DNA of 64,000 nucleotides from G020354025 sp964621455 (lineage in GTDB: Bacteria; Fidelibacterota; Marinisomatia; SCGC-AAA003-L08; TS1B11), in NCBI GenBank assembly GCA_964621455.1, contig CAZULW010000004.1, forward strand, positions 1 to 64,000. The letters are read 5' to 3'. The position numbers were made by a program, and so were the translations under genes. Within the stretch, counting starts at the first letter, position 1, and the number at the start of each line of letters is the position of its first letter. The notes under the pieces were generated by a model. It saw only the letters and a program-made list of their open reading frames with translations. It was not told the DNA's origin and ran no database searches. This document shows, piece after piece, positions 1 to 8,578 of the stretch.

Positions 1-50
1 CAAATTTACGTCCACAAATCAAAAACATCAACCTATAGTGTTAACACGCC

Positions 51-1139
51 CTAGAAGAAAAAATGCAGTTCCATAGCAAAAGCATTCTGGTTCAGAGGCA
101 AATTCTGTGGAATGAAACGGTTAATATAGTAAAAAACTGATATCTGCACAAACTGCACGGGAAACATTTCCAGCCCCAGAGTGATCCGCTCCTGACCGTC
201 ACGCTTCAGCGGTATATCGAGATTGCGGTCGAACAGATCGTAGACAACTTTGAAGTTGTAGCCTCGAAATAGCAGAAAATCCAATTCGGCGAACAAGGCC
301 TGCTGCCGGGTTGTTGCCCATGAGATGTGGTCAATTTCCGCGAGCAAAGTGATTCGACCTGCATGCAACCCTGCTAAAGCCCCGAACATGCGAGTGTCCG
401 AGCCATCGATAGCATTCTGCCATGAGATTCCAATTCGAGCTTGACGACGCACCCAAGCGGCCAGCCCAGAAAATTGGATCATGGTAGCAGCCATATTCAC
501 CGAGAAGTTACCCGGTTCAAAACCCACTTCCAGGCCCAACTCCGGTCCCGAGTATGTAAAACCGGTCGCTTCACGAATAAAAGCATTATCGTCCCACAGC
601 CTATAACCATAAGGAAGCAGTATCTTACCTGCCTTGATGTAGCCGTTCAGGGGTAGTCCATAGAGGAGGCCAAAGGTCTCCCGCGTGCCAGGTCCCGGGC
701 TTACCATTTGATCGATGTATAAGGTGAGACGATCAGGAATAAGTCCGGCCTCAAGATATAAATTCCCCTCGGTGATATCGATAAATGATGTTTTCGGAGC
801 ACGGTTTCCTAAGGTATCCGCATATTCATAAATGACGGTATTTCGCAGGCGGAGGTTAGCACCGATAGAAATATTTGGCGAAAGACGCGGCGTGAAAGAG
901 CCCAGCCTGGTTGGCTTGGAATAACGAGCATTGACAAATCGCTGTGAGTAGATGTTACCAAAGTCGGTTCGCTTGCCACCACCTGTGATATTTACATGGC
1001 ATTGGCCACATTTGAATCCAGTTCGTACAGCGAAGTATGGCTCTGCATGGATCGGACCAAGGCTAAGTGCAAAGACGGTCAATAATGGGTAGATACCTGA
1101 AAAATGGAAAAACCTGGTCAACTCAGCAGGCTTTATCAT
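51..1139 (-). CDS. Outer-membrane barrel-like protein with one haem-binding motif
   Basis: 362 residues. The N-terminus has a hydrophobic signal segment ending near HAEP. It is followed at about residues 43-48 by one CGQCH motif, the c-type haem attachment signature, in a context (GGGKRTDFG) seen in small haem-binding preambles of outer-membrane proteins. The rest alternates aromatic and polar residues in beta-strand style and ends in FAMELHFFF, a terminal aromatic run typical of outer-membrane barrels. The start ATG overlaps the stop of the upstream cytochrome by 4 bp, so it is the last gene of a three-gene cytochrome operon. Inference: a porin-like conduit or haem-bearing outer-membrane partner of the two cytochromes. 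The exact substrate is not recognisable. Confidence 0.7.
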   Translation of the reverse strand: MIKPAELTRFFHFSGIYPLLTVFALSLGPIHAEPYFAVRTGFKCGQCHVNITGGGKRTDFGNIYSQRFVNARYSKPTRLGSFTPRLSPNISIGANLRLRNTVIYEYADTLGNRAPKTSFIDITEGNLYLEAGLIPDRLTLYIDQMVSPGPGTRETFGLLYGLPLNGYIKAGKILLPYGYRLWDDNAFIREATGFTYSGPELGLEVGFEPGNFSVNMAATMIQFSGLAAWVRRQARIGISWQNAIDGSDTRMFGALAGLHAGRITLLAEIDHISWATTRQQALFAELDFLLFRGYNFKVVYDLFDRNLDIPLKRDGQERITLGLEMFPVQFVQISVFYYINRFIPQNLPLNQNAFAMELHFFF

Positions 1140-1609
1140 TGGAGGGCGCCATCATTGATCCAGTCACAGATGGCCTGGATTTTCTCATCTGAAAGTGCTG
1201 GCAGATTCAGAGGCATCCGTTGGCCTTTAATCTCGGTTCTCCCTTCCTCCAGCTTCCATATGATGTAGCTGTTATCGGCTTCACCAGGCAAGACCCTCAT
1301 CATCGAGGTAATTCCCTCACTTGGGATGTTTACCAGATTTTCGTAGGCTTTCCCGGCTTCAAGGTTGAGATTCTCTTGGGGCGTCGGTGAACGGTGGCAC
1401 GTTACAGCACAGACTGCCGAAAAGATATTCGTCTGAATGCTTTCGAGCGTCGGGGCGAGGGGGATTGAGTCCGCCACATCTGAAGGATCTATCTGCTCAC
1501 CGAATTCGTTCAGTCCGATGCCGTCCCCGGCACAAGCAGGCAGGGCAATGGCCCAGATTATCCCGGTGATGATAGGATTTCGCAGCCATTCACGAATTCT
1601 CTTTTTCAT
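1136..1609 (-). CDS. Small secreted c-type cytochrome-like protein
   Basis: The likely start is the ATG at 1609, which gives MKKRIREWL followed by a hydrophobic segment and a lipobox-like LPACAG, so it is probably a lipoprotein. An upstream in-frame extension exists but would overlap the preceding gene and would bury the signal peptide. The motif CAVTCH at about residue 66 is a CxxxCH variant of the haem site, found in planctomycete-type cytochrome domains. The C-terminal part (RMPLNLPALSDEKIQAICDWINDGA) is typical of such domains, where a Met supplies the axial ligand. It starts 20 bp after the diheme cytochrome and overlaps the barrel gene by 4 bp. Predicted role: periplasmic or membrane-anchored electron transfer. 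Confidence 0.7.
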   Translation of the reverse strand: MKKRIREWLRNPIITGIIWAIALPACAGDGIGLNEFGEQIDPSDVADSIPLAPTLESIQTNIFSAVCAVTCHRSPTPQENLNLEAGKAYENLVNIPSEGITSMMRVLPGEADNSYIIWKLEEGRTEIKGQRMPLNLPALSDEKIQAICDWINDGALQ

Positions 1610-1629
1610 GGGGGCATAATAGTAATTTG

Positions 1630-2571
1630 CTATGGGGAAGTTCCAAATGTCCACGTCAGGAGGCTCTTCCGGCGAATCAACGATGCAACATAATAGGCCA
1701 GAGACCACTCGTTTTCCCGGGCAATCTCATTCTGTCGGGTTTCAGGAAGGGCTTTCAGCTCCACCCAGGTCGGCAAGTTCACGATGAAGTCGTTGACCTG
1801 CTCCTGTTTTTTTTCAGGTAGCGTGGATAAATCCACACCCTCCAGTTCATCCCGCGCCAGGAGGTAAATTCCCTCGGAGGCAGGCATAGGCGTACCTGAG
1901 ATACCAGTCAGTAGAGTCCTCCGGATCTCGGAAGGTGTCGAACCGTTTTTATAATCTGAGCGGGTGATGTCTACCGGAACGATTTTCCGGCCTTTATAGT
2001 CGACCAGGGTCTTCGAAGCGGGCCCTTTTCCGCGCCCATCGAATCCATGGCAGGTCCAACATTCAAAAAGTAGATAAAGAGCCTCTCCGGATTTCAGGTC
2101 AACACCGCCTGACTCCATCGGGGGAGTTGGTGGTATAGGTACACCCGCTTTCCACTCCCGGTCCTGGGGAAGGAACGTTTTTAAGAAGGCGATCACATCA
2201 TCAATTTGAGGTTCGGAAAGTACCTCCGTCCACCTGGGCATCCATGTTTGGGGTATGCCGCGATTGATGATCAGCTGCAGGTCTTCGTCCGTCGGCAAGG
2301 TACCGAAAGGGGTCGAACGAAACTTATACATTCCCTGCGTAAAATCCCGGGGGGGAGGATCAAGCGCTTGGGCTGCCTGCGCCCGGCCGTCGCCGCCGGC
2401 TCCATGGCAAGCGGCACAGTAGACACTATAGAGGTTTGCACCTCGGTTGAGGCTTTCCGGATCATCAATCTGTGCCAAGACCGGGTGACCGCTGGTGAAA
2501 GCAATCACCACGGCCACCAAGCCCCTCAGACCAATGAGGCGCCTCGCCCCCAGGGGAAAGGGGCGAGACAT
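1630..2571 (-). CDS. Diheme cytochrome c
   Basis: Two class-I cytochrome c domains. The first has CAACH (about residue 52) with a downstream WMP axial-ligand segment; the second has CWTCH with a TPMP segment. An N-terminal signal peptide ends at VLAQ. Starts are ambiguous: ATG at 2571 gives a normal signal peptide, while a GTG at 2598 would add nine residues; neither has a strong ribosome site. First gene of the cytochrome operon. The upstream 160 bp contains a sequence that recurs upstream of the metallophosphatase gene near 14.1 kb. Role: periplasmic electron carrier; the terminal partner is not in the window. Confidence 0.85.
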   Translation of the reverse strand: MSRPFPLGARRLIGLRGLVAVVIAFTSGHPVLAQIDDPESLNRGANLYSVYCAACHGAGGDGRAQAAQALDPPPRDFTQGMYKFRSTPFGTLPTDEDLQLIINRGIPQTWMPRWTEVLSEPQIDDVIAFLKTFLPQDREWKAGVPIPPTPPMESGGVDLKSGEALYLLFECWTCHGFDGRGKGPASKTLVDYKGRKIVPVDITRSDYKNGSTPSEIRRTLLTGISGTPMPASEGIYLLARDELEGVDLSTLPEKKQEQVNDFIVNLPTWVELKALPETRQNEIARENEWSLAYYVASLIRRKSLLTWTFGTSP

Positions 2572-2631
2572 GGTCTCATTAATAAAAGCTGCGTTCACTG
2601 TATCGGTTCAAAGCCTGTTGGACATTTAGGG

Positions 2632-2794
2632 CTAAAAACTAAGAGACACATTCTGCGTTTCCAAGGTTTAAATCAGGCCTCATCTAAAGCGTGCCAGCGA
2701 AGTCTCAAACTCATCACCACTCGCTGCCGTAGGGTAAATTCCTGCCCCGTTTTCCTGCCTCTTTTTGTATTTCACTACGGGAGAGCAACAGACT
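2632..2794. repeat. Dispersed ~160-bp upstream repeat, copy 1
   Basis: A stretch containing GAGACACAT..TGCGTTTCCAAGG and, about 120 bp further, a TTCAC..GGGAGAG segment. It matches, with small gaps, the sequence at 14155-14332. Both copies lie 30-60 bp upstream of the start of a minus-strand gene for an exported protein, so they may carry a shared promoter or regulator site. The similarity was found by eye; its exact ends are approximate. Confidence 0.55.
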
Positions 2795-2841
2795 GAGCGC
2801 AGATTGCTCATTTAGTGCACACTTGCCACCCGCCCCCGTCT

Positions 2842-2897
2842 AAATGCCGGTGTACTTCTAGCCGTAGGTCATGCGTTCGAGCCGCATCCGGGGTACG
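2842..2897 (+). pseudogene. 3' half of a tRNA (remnant)
   Basis: Bases 2871-2887 form a T arm (ATGCG stem, TTCGAGC loop, CGCAT stem), followed by an acceptor-like CCGGGGTA. The anticodon arm is poor and no 5' half is present. It sits just before a rho-independent terminator on the same strand, as a tRNA would. Likely a decayed tRNA or the scar of an integration event. Confidence 0.45.
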
Positions 2898-2914
2898 AAG
2901 AGCCTTCAACGGTC

Positions 2915-2950
2915 AGCCCTCAGCGATCAGCAGAGGGCTTTTACTTTATT
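2915..2950 (+). terminator. Rho-independent terminator (+ strand)
   Basis: 7-bp stem AGCCCTC (2915-2921) with GAGGGCT (2933-2939), followed by a T-rich run into 2950. No T-run follows on the other strand, so it belongs to plus-strand transcription, most simply of the tRNA remnant just upstream. Confidence 0.55.
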
Positions 2951-5024
2951 TCAGCAGCACCAACTTAATCGACTTGCTGTATTCCGGTGTAGCCAGCCGG
3001 GCGATGTAGATTCCGGCGGGGAGGGAATGCCCGAATCTATCTCGACCATTCCAGTGGGCTTCGTGATTGCCCGGTTCCATGTAGTTGTCCACCAACCGGA
3101 CCATCTCCCGGCCAAGTAGGTCGTAGACTGTCAGGCGCGTGGGCGTGGCCATAGGCAGGTCATAGTGGATAATAGTTTGGGGGTTAAAGGGATTGGGGTA
3201 GTTTTGTGAGAGCCTGTATTTTGTAGGGAAGTTTGAAGCAATATTGTCAACATCTACTGAGGTAATAACCAGTGTTGCCTCACCGGCTATAACTGGGGCA
3301 ATACCATAGGTTCCGTCGCCCTCGGTGATGAAGGGAATACCATCTCCATCGCTATCGCCGCCTGTCTCACCTGTGGGCATCATCTCCGACTGCTGCATTC
3401 CACCGTTGACCACAGTATTGAAAAAATCCACATAAGTTTGAGATGTAGAAGCATCCCCGGCTGCCAAATATAACTCCCTGAGCATGCCGGCTACAGCCGC
3501 GACGTTATTCGGGGTGTAAGTAGCAGTAACTGCCCCTTTTTCGCTCAGAAAGGTTTTAGCAGTAGAGTTCCAAAAGTTACTTTTTAGGTAGGTGTATCCG
3601 GCTATGGCAGCCTCTTTATATGCAACATTATTTGTTACCTGATAGGCTGCCAACAAACCCCGAATGGTACCAGCCTGGGCTACGAGGGTTTTGGGGCTGA
3701 TATCAGGACCTGTACCAAGGGTGTAACCGTTGTAAAAACCGCCGTTGGGGTCAGTCAAATTATTGACGATAAAGTCGGCCTGAGCGGTAATCAGTGAATC
3801 AGTATCTGCCCGCATCCCCATAATATCGTTGTCCCAGCACCTCTTTAGTGCAACGATAGTATATCCTGCCTTGAAAGTCGAGATGTGATCTCCCCTGGAT
3901 GTTCCATCATGGGTGTCCACAAAAGTACCGTTGGTTGAGTCATAGTGCATTGCCTTCAGGTTCTTATGGACAATCATCGCCAGTCCCATGGATAGGTCAA
4001 AGGGTCCCGGGGTTCCTGCCGACGGGAAGGGATCGCCATCAAAGACATCATTGTATGTAGTATTTGTGTTCTGGGGATTGGACATCCAGTAGAACTCCAT
4101 TGCTCCCCAGAGGATTGATGCTTGATCAAAGAGATTGCTGGTAGCGTCGAGAACAGAGTACGATGGTACGGGAGCTATCATAGCATAAGTTGAAGTTTCA
4201 CTGACAGCAATAGCGTGGGGAAAATATTTCAAACCTGCAGCAGGGTCGTAGGTCATAGGGTCAACCATTCCCAGGGATTGAGTTGTTGGGTCATAAGCCA
4301 GGTTGACAACCAGGTTTTTCATCTTATTGGCCGATTCACCCATAAGAACCAATCCAGGAAACCCTTCTCCAGGAGATATGCCCAGAAGCGTACCCCGGGA
4401 GGCGCTTAAGAAATACTCCGCCCACAGCACCTGCTTGAGCAGAGTTTGACCCAGGGCAGCTGGTACCAATCTTTTGTCGGAGAGGGAACGATCCCAACGG
4501 ATAGTGGCAAAATCCGTCGTGAAGTCAGGCATGCCATCGCCGTTGGCATCAGCGGTATTCACCGCCTGGGTATAGTGTGGGTCGCCAGAGGCAAACTCAC
4601 CAAACTCGGGCCAGGCATTCATTGGAGCAGTTCCCCCGGTCAGTTCCTCGAAATGGCCGATGGTGGCCATCAACGTCTCCTCAACATTGGTATCATTTCC
4701 GTTCATGTCCGGCGGTGCTCCTGGTTCTGCTGCGTGGGCCTGGTTTATCGGACCCCACATCACGTGAATGCCGTTAGCTGAGCGGGCCATGACATAACCC
4801 AGATAATATCTGGAATACCAATAGTTATCTAGAGCTACCGCAGATGCAAAACCAGCGGAAGTGGGATTGAACCCGCTGCTCAGCATAAACTCATTGGCGG
4901 CAAACATGGCCTGATCGGTGTAAAAGGTTCTGTCAGTAACAGTGAGTTGGGCATTTACCATATTAACATACATTAGAACGACAGCAAATACCACCACTGT
5001 TAATGCTGTAATATTCCTTTTCAT
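2946..5024 (-). CDS. Secreted protein with type IX-style C-terminal sorting domain
   Basis: 692 residues starting at an ATG preceded by AAGGAGAT. A signal peptide ends near VNAQ. The central part is helical and resembles an alpha/alpha-toroid glycosidase-like fold, but no catalytic signature is clear enough for a family call. The last ~80 residues form the sorting domain: YRLSQNYPNPFNPQTIIHYD at its start, then LTVYDLLGREMVRLVD, PAGIYIARL and a final KSIKLVLLK. This places the product at the cell surface or outside, exported by a Por/type IX-like system. A poly-acidic DSDGDGIPF segment before it may bind calcium. Monocistronic, with an AT-rich 290-bp upstream region. Confidence 0.8.
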   Translation of the reverse strand: MKRNITALTVVVFAVVLMYVNMVNAQLTVTDRTFYTDQAMFAANEFMLSSGFNPTSAGFASAVALDNYWYSRYYLGYVMARSANGIHVMWGPINQAHAAEPGAPPDMNGNDTNVEETLMATIGHFEELTGGTAPMNAWPEFGEFASGDPHYTQAVNTADANGDGMPDFTTDFATIRWDRSLSDKRLVPAALGQTLLKQVLWAEYFLSASRGTLLGISPGEGFPGLVLMGESANKMKNLVVNLAYDPTTQSLGMVDPMTYDPAAGLKYFPHAIAVSETSTYAMIAPVPSYSVLDATSNLFDQASILWGAMEFYWMSNPQNTNTTYNDVFDGDPFPSAGTPGPFDLSMGLAMIVHKNLKAMHYDSTNGTFVDTHDGTSRGDHISTFKAGYTIVALKRCWDNDIMGMRADTDSLITAQADFIVNNLTDPNGGFYNGYTLGTGPDISPKTLVAQAGTIRGLLAAYQVTNNVAYKEAAIAGYTYLKSNFWNSTAKTFLSEKGAVTATYTPNNVAAVAGMLRELYLAAGDASTSQTYVDFFNTVVNGGMQQSEMMPTGETGGDSDGDGIPFITEGDGTYGIAPVIAGEATLVITSVDVDNIASNFPTKYRLSQNYPNPFNPQTIIHYDLPMATPTRLTVYDLLGREMVRLVDNYMEPGNHEAHWNGRDRFGHSLPAGIYIARLATPEYSKSIKLVLLK

Positions 5025-5312
5025 TTTCAGATCTCCTTATCAAAAAGTTGCTGATTTTACGGCTCGGCTTTGGGGAGGTGCTGAGCCACTTTTTTTCAAT
5101 TCTCTCTTAATATTTTTTCTCACCTCCTTTCCCAATTTTTCTCTTCATACTGATTAAAAACTTGGAATGTAGTGATAAATACGAATTAAGAACTTTTTAA
5201 AATAAGTATAATCACTCCTAAAAAAAGTAAGCTACTTGACAAAAATGTATTTTTTAAAAAATATGAAAAAAACATCAAGGTGAGTGATATTACTGAAGTT
5301 ACCCCGAAATAT
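5025..5312. other. AT-rich intergenic region
   Basis: Upstream of the sorting-domain protein and downstream of the truncated minus-strand gene. Long A/T runs, no tRNA or convincing ORF. It presumably holds the promoter of the gene at 5024. Confidence 0.4.
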
Positions 5313-6100
5313 TCATGTATATTTTAGCGATAGTTGCCAAACAGCTGGTTTGGCCCTGCTACGAGCAGTCTTGTATATCTGATAAGTTGAATAAAAAGAT
5401 GATTTAAGATAGACATTGAAAGGCGCCAAGGTAACGAACGCACTCGACTGCGTGGCGAGATGCACCCCTAAGAGACCCGCCTGAATGGCCGAATATTTGA
5501 TTCCCTGTGCTGGATCGAGTGCATAGAGTGGTAGATGCTCCATTGCGATGCTGCCGTAAATCAACCAGGGCAGGTCGACATCAGCAACCTGGGTGCTATC
5601 GAGGAACCTGGTACTTGTGATAGTCGCGACACTCACAGCGGCGGAGAGGCTGCCCGCGGTGATGTCGGACATGCTGGGCTGCAGCTTCTCGTGCAGCGCG
5701 GTGATGGTAGGGTCCTCTTCACCGGGCACCACGCCCACCAGCAGGCCGGACTTGAGGTACACCTTGTCCTGCCCGCTAATCAGCGCCATGGACTGGATCT
5801 CCATCACGTTGGCCTCCAGGCGCTCGATCTCGGCCTTCAGCCTGTCCAGGTCCGCACGGGTGAACGCGGATGAGACCTGGGCTCGGGAAACGGCCCGGCG
5901 CACTTCGTCCACCAGTTCCTTGCGCTGTTCCTGCTCCGACTGCGGCAGCAGCAGATCCAGGATAGAATTGACCACGCCGACGGTGGGAGCTTCCTTCGCC
6001 GCTTCTGTCAGGGAATAGGCCTCTTCCAGCGAGGTGGCGGTGGCCGGAGGCGATGCCGCGTCCAGGCGGCTGGGGTCATGCGGAAGGCACCCACCCGACG
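5313..6100 (-). CDS. Hypothetical protein, 5' end missing at a junction
   Basis: The open frame continues upstream of the first possible start (GTG at 5975) as ...SLEEAYSLTEAAKEAPTVG and further, without any ATG, GTG or TTG before a stop near 6147. The true start is therefore missing. The readable part has a predicted coiled coil (about SSAFTRADLDRLKAEIERLE) and an alternating hydrophobic C-terminal half ending in WQLSLKYT. I do not recognise the family. It runs head-to-head against a 5'-truncated oxidoreductase gene that begins at about 6100, so both genes lose their beginnings at one point. GC content falls toward its 3' end. Confidence 0.5.
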
Positions 6101-6283
6101 CGTGAGGTTCCGCCGGTAGAACTCTCAGAAGATGAACTTGAGGAGCTCAAACGACCCATCATGCCCTGTCTGGCAATTGATCAGCGAGCGACTAATTTCA
6201 AAGAAGTGGAGCTTGGATTTACGAAGGAACAGGCCATTCAGGAGGCCAAACGCTGCTTGAGATGTGACCTGGAAAGCAAGTAA
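6053..6283 (+). pseudogene. C-terminal fragment of a GltD-like FAD/NAD(P) oxidoreductase
   Basis: From about 6101 the product reads REVPPVELSEDELEEL and then FKEVELGFTKEQAIQEAKRC before a CLRCD end. That is the standard C-terminal tail of GltD-type pyridine nucleotide-disulfide oxidoreductases found beside HdrA/NuoG-like electron-transfer genes. Everything that should precede it (FAD and NAD(P) Rossmann domains, several hundred residues) is absent, and the residues before 6101 do not look like the family. Same strand as the hydrogenase operon, 43 bp upstream of it, so it was probably the first gene of that operon. Confidence 0.65.
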
Positions 6284-6326
6284 GGGTAATGGGGTACAAC
6301 TTTGAACTACAAACCGTGAGCTTGAT

Positions 6327-8088
6327 ATGATTCAACTGAAGATCAACGATAACGTCATTAAGGTGGAAGAAGGTACAACCATCCTGAAAGCCGCTGAAGA
6401 AGCGGGTATCAGGATTCCCACGCTTTGTTATCACCCGCTCCTGGAACCCTATGCCGCCTGCCGTATCTGCAACGTAGAGGTGACCACCGGCGCCGGGACG
6501 GAACTGATGACCGCCTGCAACACCCAGGTGCAGAAGGGCATGGAGATCCAAACTGTGTCGGAAGCTGCGCAAAGTGCCCGGAGGATCAATCTCCAGCTGC
6601 TCATGGCGCAGGCCCCGGCGGCGGAAGTCGTCCAGGAGCTGGCCGCGGAGATGGGCATCGAAGAGACGCCCTTCTCCATCGAGAAACCGGATGAGAAATG
6701 TATCCTCTGCGGTCTCTGCGTCCGAACCTGTGAGGCCATCGCCGGTACCTCCGCTATAGGTTTCGCCAACCGTGGTATCGACCGCGAGGTCACGACACCG
6801 TTCCAGATTATGACCGACGTATGCATCGCCTGTGGGGCCTGCGCCTACTTCTGCCCCACCAGCGCCATTACTATGGAGGACATCCAGGGCCGCGAGGTGG
6901 TCCACGAGGAGATGATCCTGGGGCCCCCCCAAGGCCATCAGTATTCCCTTCATGCAGGCAATTCCCAGTGTGCCGACCATCGATACGGAGTCCTGTATCC
7001 ATTTCAAGACCGACAACTGCGGCATCTGCCAGGAGGTCTGCGAGCCGGACGCGATCGATTACGAGCAGGAGGATGAGTACGAAGAGATTGAGGTGGGCAG
7101 CATCGTGCTGGCCACAGGCTTTCAGACCTTCGACGCCGCACGCGTCGCCCGCTACGGTTACGGCCGCCTGCCGAACGTCATTACCAGCCTGGAGTTCGAG
7201 CGTCTGAGCAATGCCTCAGGCCCTACGGGCGGGGATATCCAGATGCAGGACGGCATCAAGCCCGGGACGGTCGGCATCATCCACTGCGTCGGCTCGCGGG
7301 ACGAAAATACCAACGCCTATTGCTCGCGGGTCTGCTGCATGTACTCGCTGAAGATCGCCCACCTGATCAGGGAAAAGACGGGCGCCGAGGTGTACAACTT
7401 CTACATTGACATGCGCACGCCGGGCAAGGGCTACGAGGAGTTTTACGACCGCCTGCTGGAGGAGGGCAACCACTTCATCCGGGGGCGGGTGGCGGAAGTG
7501 ACCGACTGGGCCATGATCCCGGAGGAGGAAGGCAAGCTGGTGATCCGGGCCGAGGATACCCTCATTGGCGTGGTACGGCGGATTCCCGTGGATATGGTGA
7601 TCCTGGCTGTGGGCCTGGAACCCATGCAGGACGCGGAAGATGTGCGCCGCCTGTTCAACATCAGCTGCGGTAGCGAGGGCTGGTTCCTGGAGCGGCACCC
7701 AAAGCTGGCGCCGGTGTCCACCTTCACCGACGGGGTTTTCCTGGCGGGTGCCTGCCAGGGGCCCAAGGACATCCCCGAAAGCGTGGCTCAGGCAGGGGCG
7801 GCGGCGGCCGAAGCCCTGGTCCTGGCCGACCGGGGCTACGTGGAGCTGGAACCAAACACCGCCTACGTCCTGGAGGATGACTGCTCCGGCTGCAAGACCT
7901 GCATCGCTCTCTGCCCCTTCTCGGCCATTAGTTTTGACGGAGAGAAGGAAGTGGCGGCAATGAACGAGGCCCTGTGTAAGGGGTGCGGCACCTGCGTAGC
8001 CGCCTGCCCATCCGGGTCAGTTCAACAACATCTATTTACCGACGAACAAATCTTTGCAGAAATCGAGGGAGTTTTGAGCTATGTCTGA
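6327..8088 (+). CDS. hdrA: NuoG/HdrA-like iron-sulfur electron-transfer protein (one frameshift)
   Basis: Residues 1-80 form a [2Fe-2S] ferredoxin domain (CYH, CRIC, then TAC). Two [4Fe-4S] sites follow (CILCGLCVRTCE and CIACGACAYFCP). At about residue 200 a run of seven C at 6924-6930 breaks the frame; dropping one C joins it in frame to an HdrA-like C-terminal half beginning PKAISIPFMQAIPSVPTID. That half has CGICQEVC, a VGSIVLATGF strand, CVGSR...YCSRVCCMYS and two further ferredoxin sites (CSGCKTCIALCP, CKGCGTCVAACP). The usual N-terminal FAD Rossmann motif of HdrA is missing and is replaced by the NuoG-type module. Its stop overlaps mvhD by 8 bp. Role: conduit between hydrogenase/MvhD and a flavoprotein. 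The frameshift may be real or a sequencing slip. Confidence 0.75.
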
Positions 8089-8578
8089 CGCCCAGTCTAC
8101 CCACGGTGAGGTCGGCTTTGAGCCCCGTATTGTGGCGTTTTTCTGTAACTGGTGCACCTATACGGCGGCGGACCTCGCGGGCACCTCGCGCATGACCTAC
8201 GCCTGCAATGTCCGGGTAGTGCGGCTCATGTGCTCGGGCCGGGTCGATCCCCAGTTCGTCCTGGCGGCCCTCCGGGAAGGGGCCGACGGCGTGCTGATCG
8301 GCGGCTGCCATCCAGGGGACTGCCATTACCAGGAAGGCAACTACAAGGCCCTCCGGCGCTATACCTTGCTGAAGCGCCTGCTGACTGCAATGGGAATCGA
8401 AGAGGAGCGCATCCGGCTGGAGTGGATCTCGGCCTCGGAGGGGGATAAGGTTCAGCGGGTAATGAACGAGTTGACCGAAGATATCCGCCGCCTGGGTCCC
8501 CTGCACCTGGCACCCTCACCAACGCCACCCAGAGTTGAAGAGACGGCTGCGGCCGAAATGGCAGGAGCGGCATCATGA
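8081..8578 (+). CDS. mvhD: MvhD-type hydrogenase iron-sulfur subunit
   Basis: 165 residues. It matches the MvhD/FlpD family: FFCNWCTYTAAD near the N-terminus, RLMCSGRVD, then GGCHPGDCHYQEGN, which supply the cysteines of its [2Fe-2S] cluster. In methanogens this subunit passes electrons from the MvhAG hydrogenase to HdrA. Here it lies between the HdrA-like gene (8-bp overlap) and the hydrogenase small subunit (4-bp overlap), as expected for translationally coupled partners. The Pro/Ala-rich last ~25 residues look like a flexible tail. Confidence 0.9.
   Translation: MSDAQSTHGEVGFEPRIVAFFCNWCTYTAADLAGTSRMTYACNVRVVRLMCSGRVDPQFVLAALREGADGVLIGGCHPGDCHYQEGNYKALRRYTLLKRLLTAMGIEEERIRLEWISASEGDKVQRVMNELTEDIRRLGPLHLAPSPTPPRVEETAAAEMAGAAS

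Noticed and set aside
6219..7025. 268-residue antisense frame over the HdrA/NuoG-like gene
   Set aside because: Composition shadow: His/Gly/Asp-rich, no recognisable fold, opposite to a conserved iron-sulfur protein.
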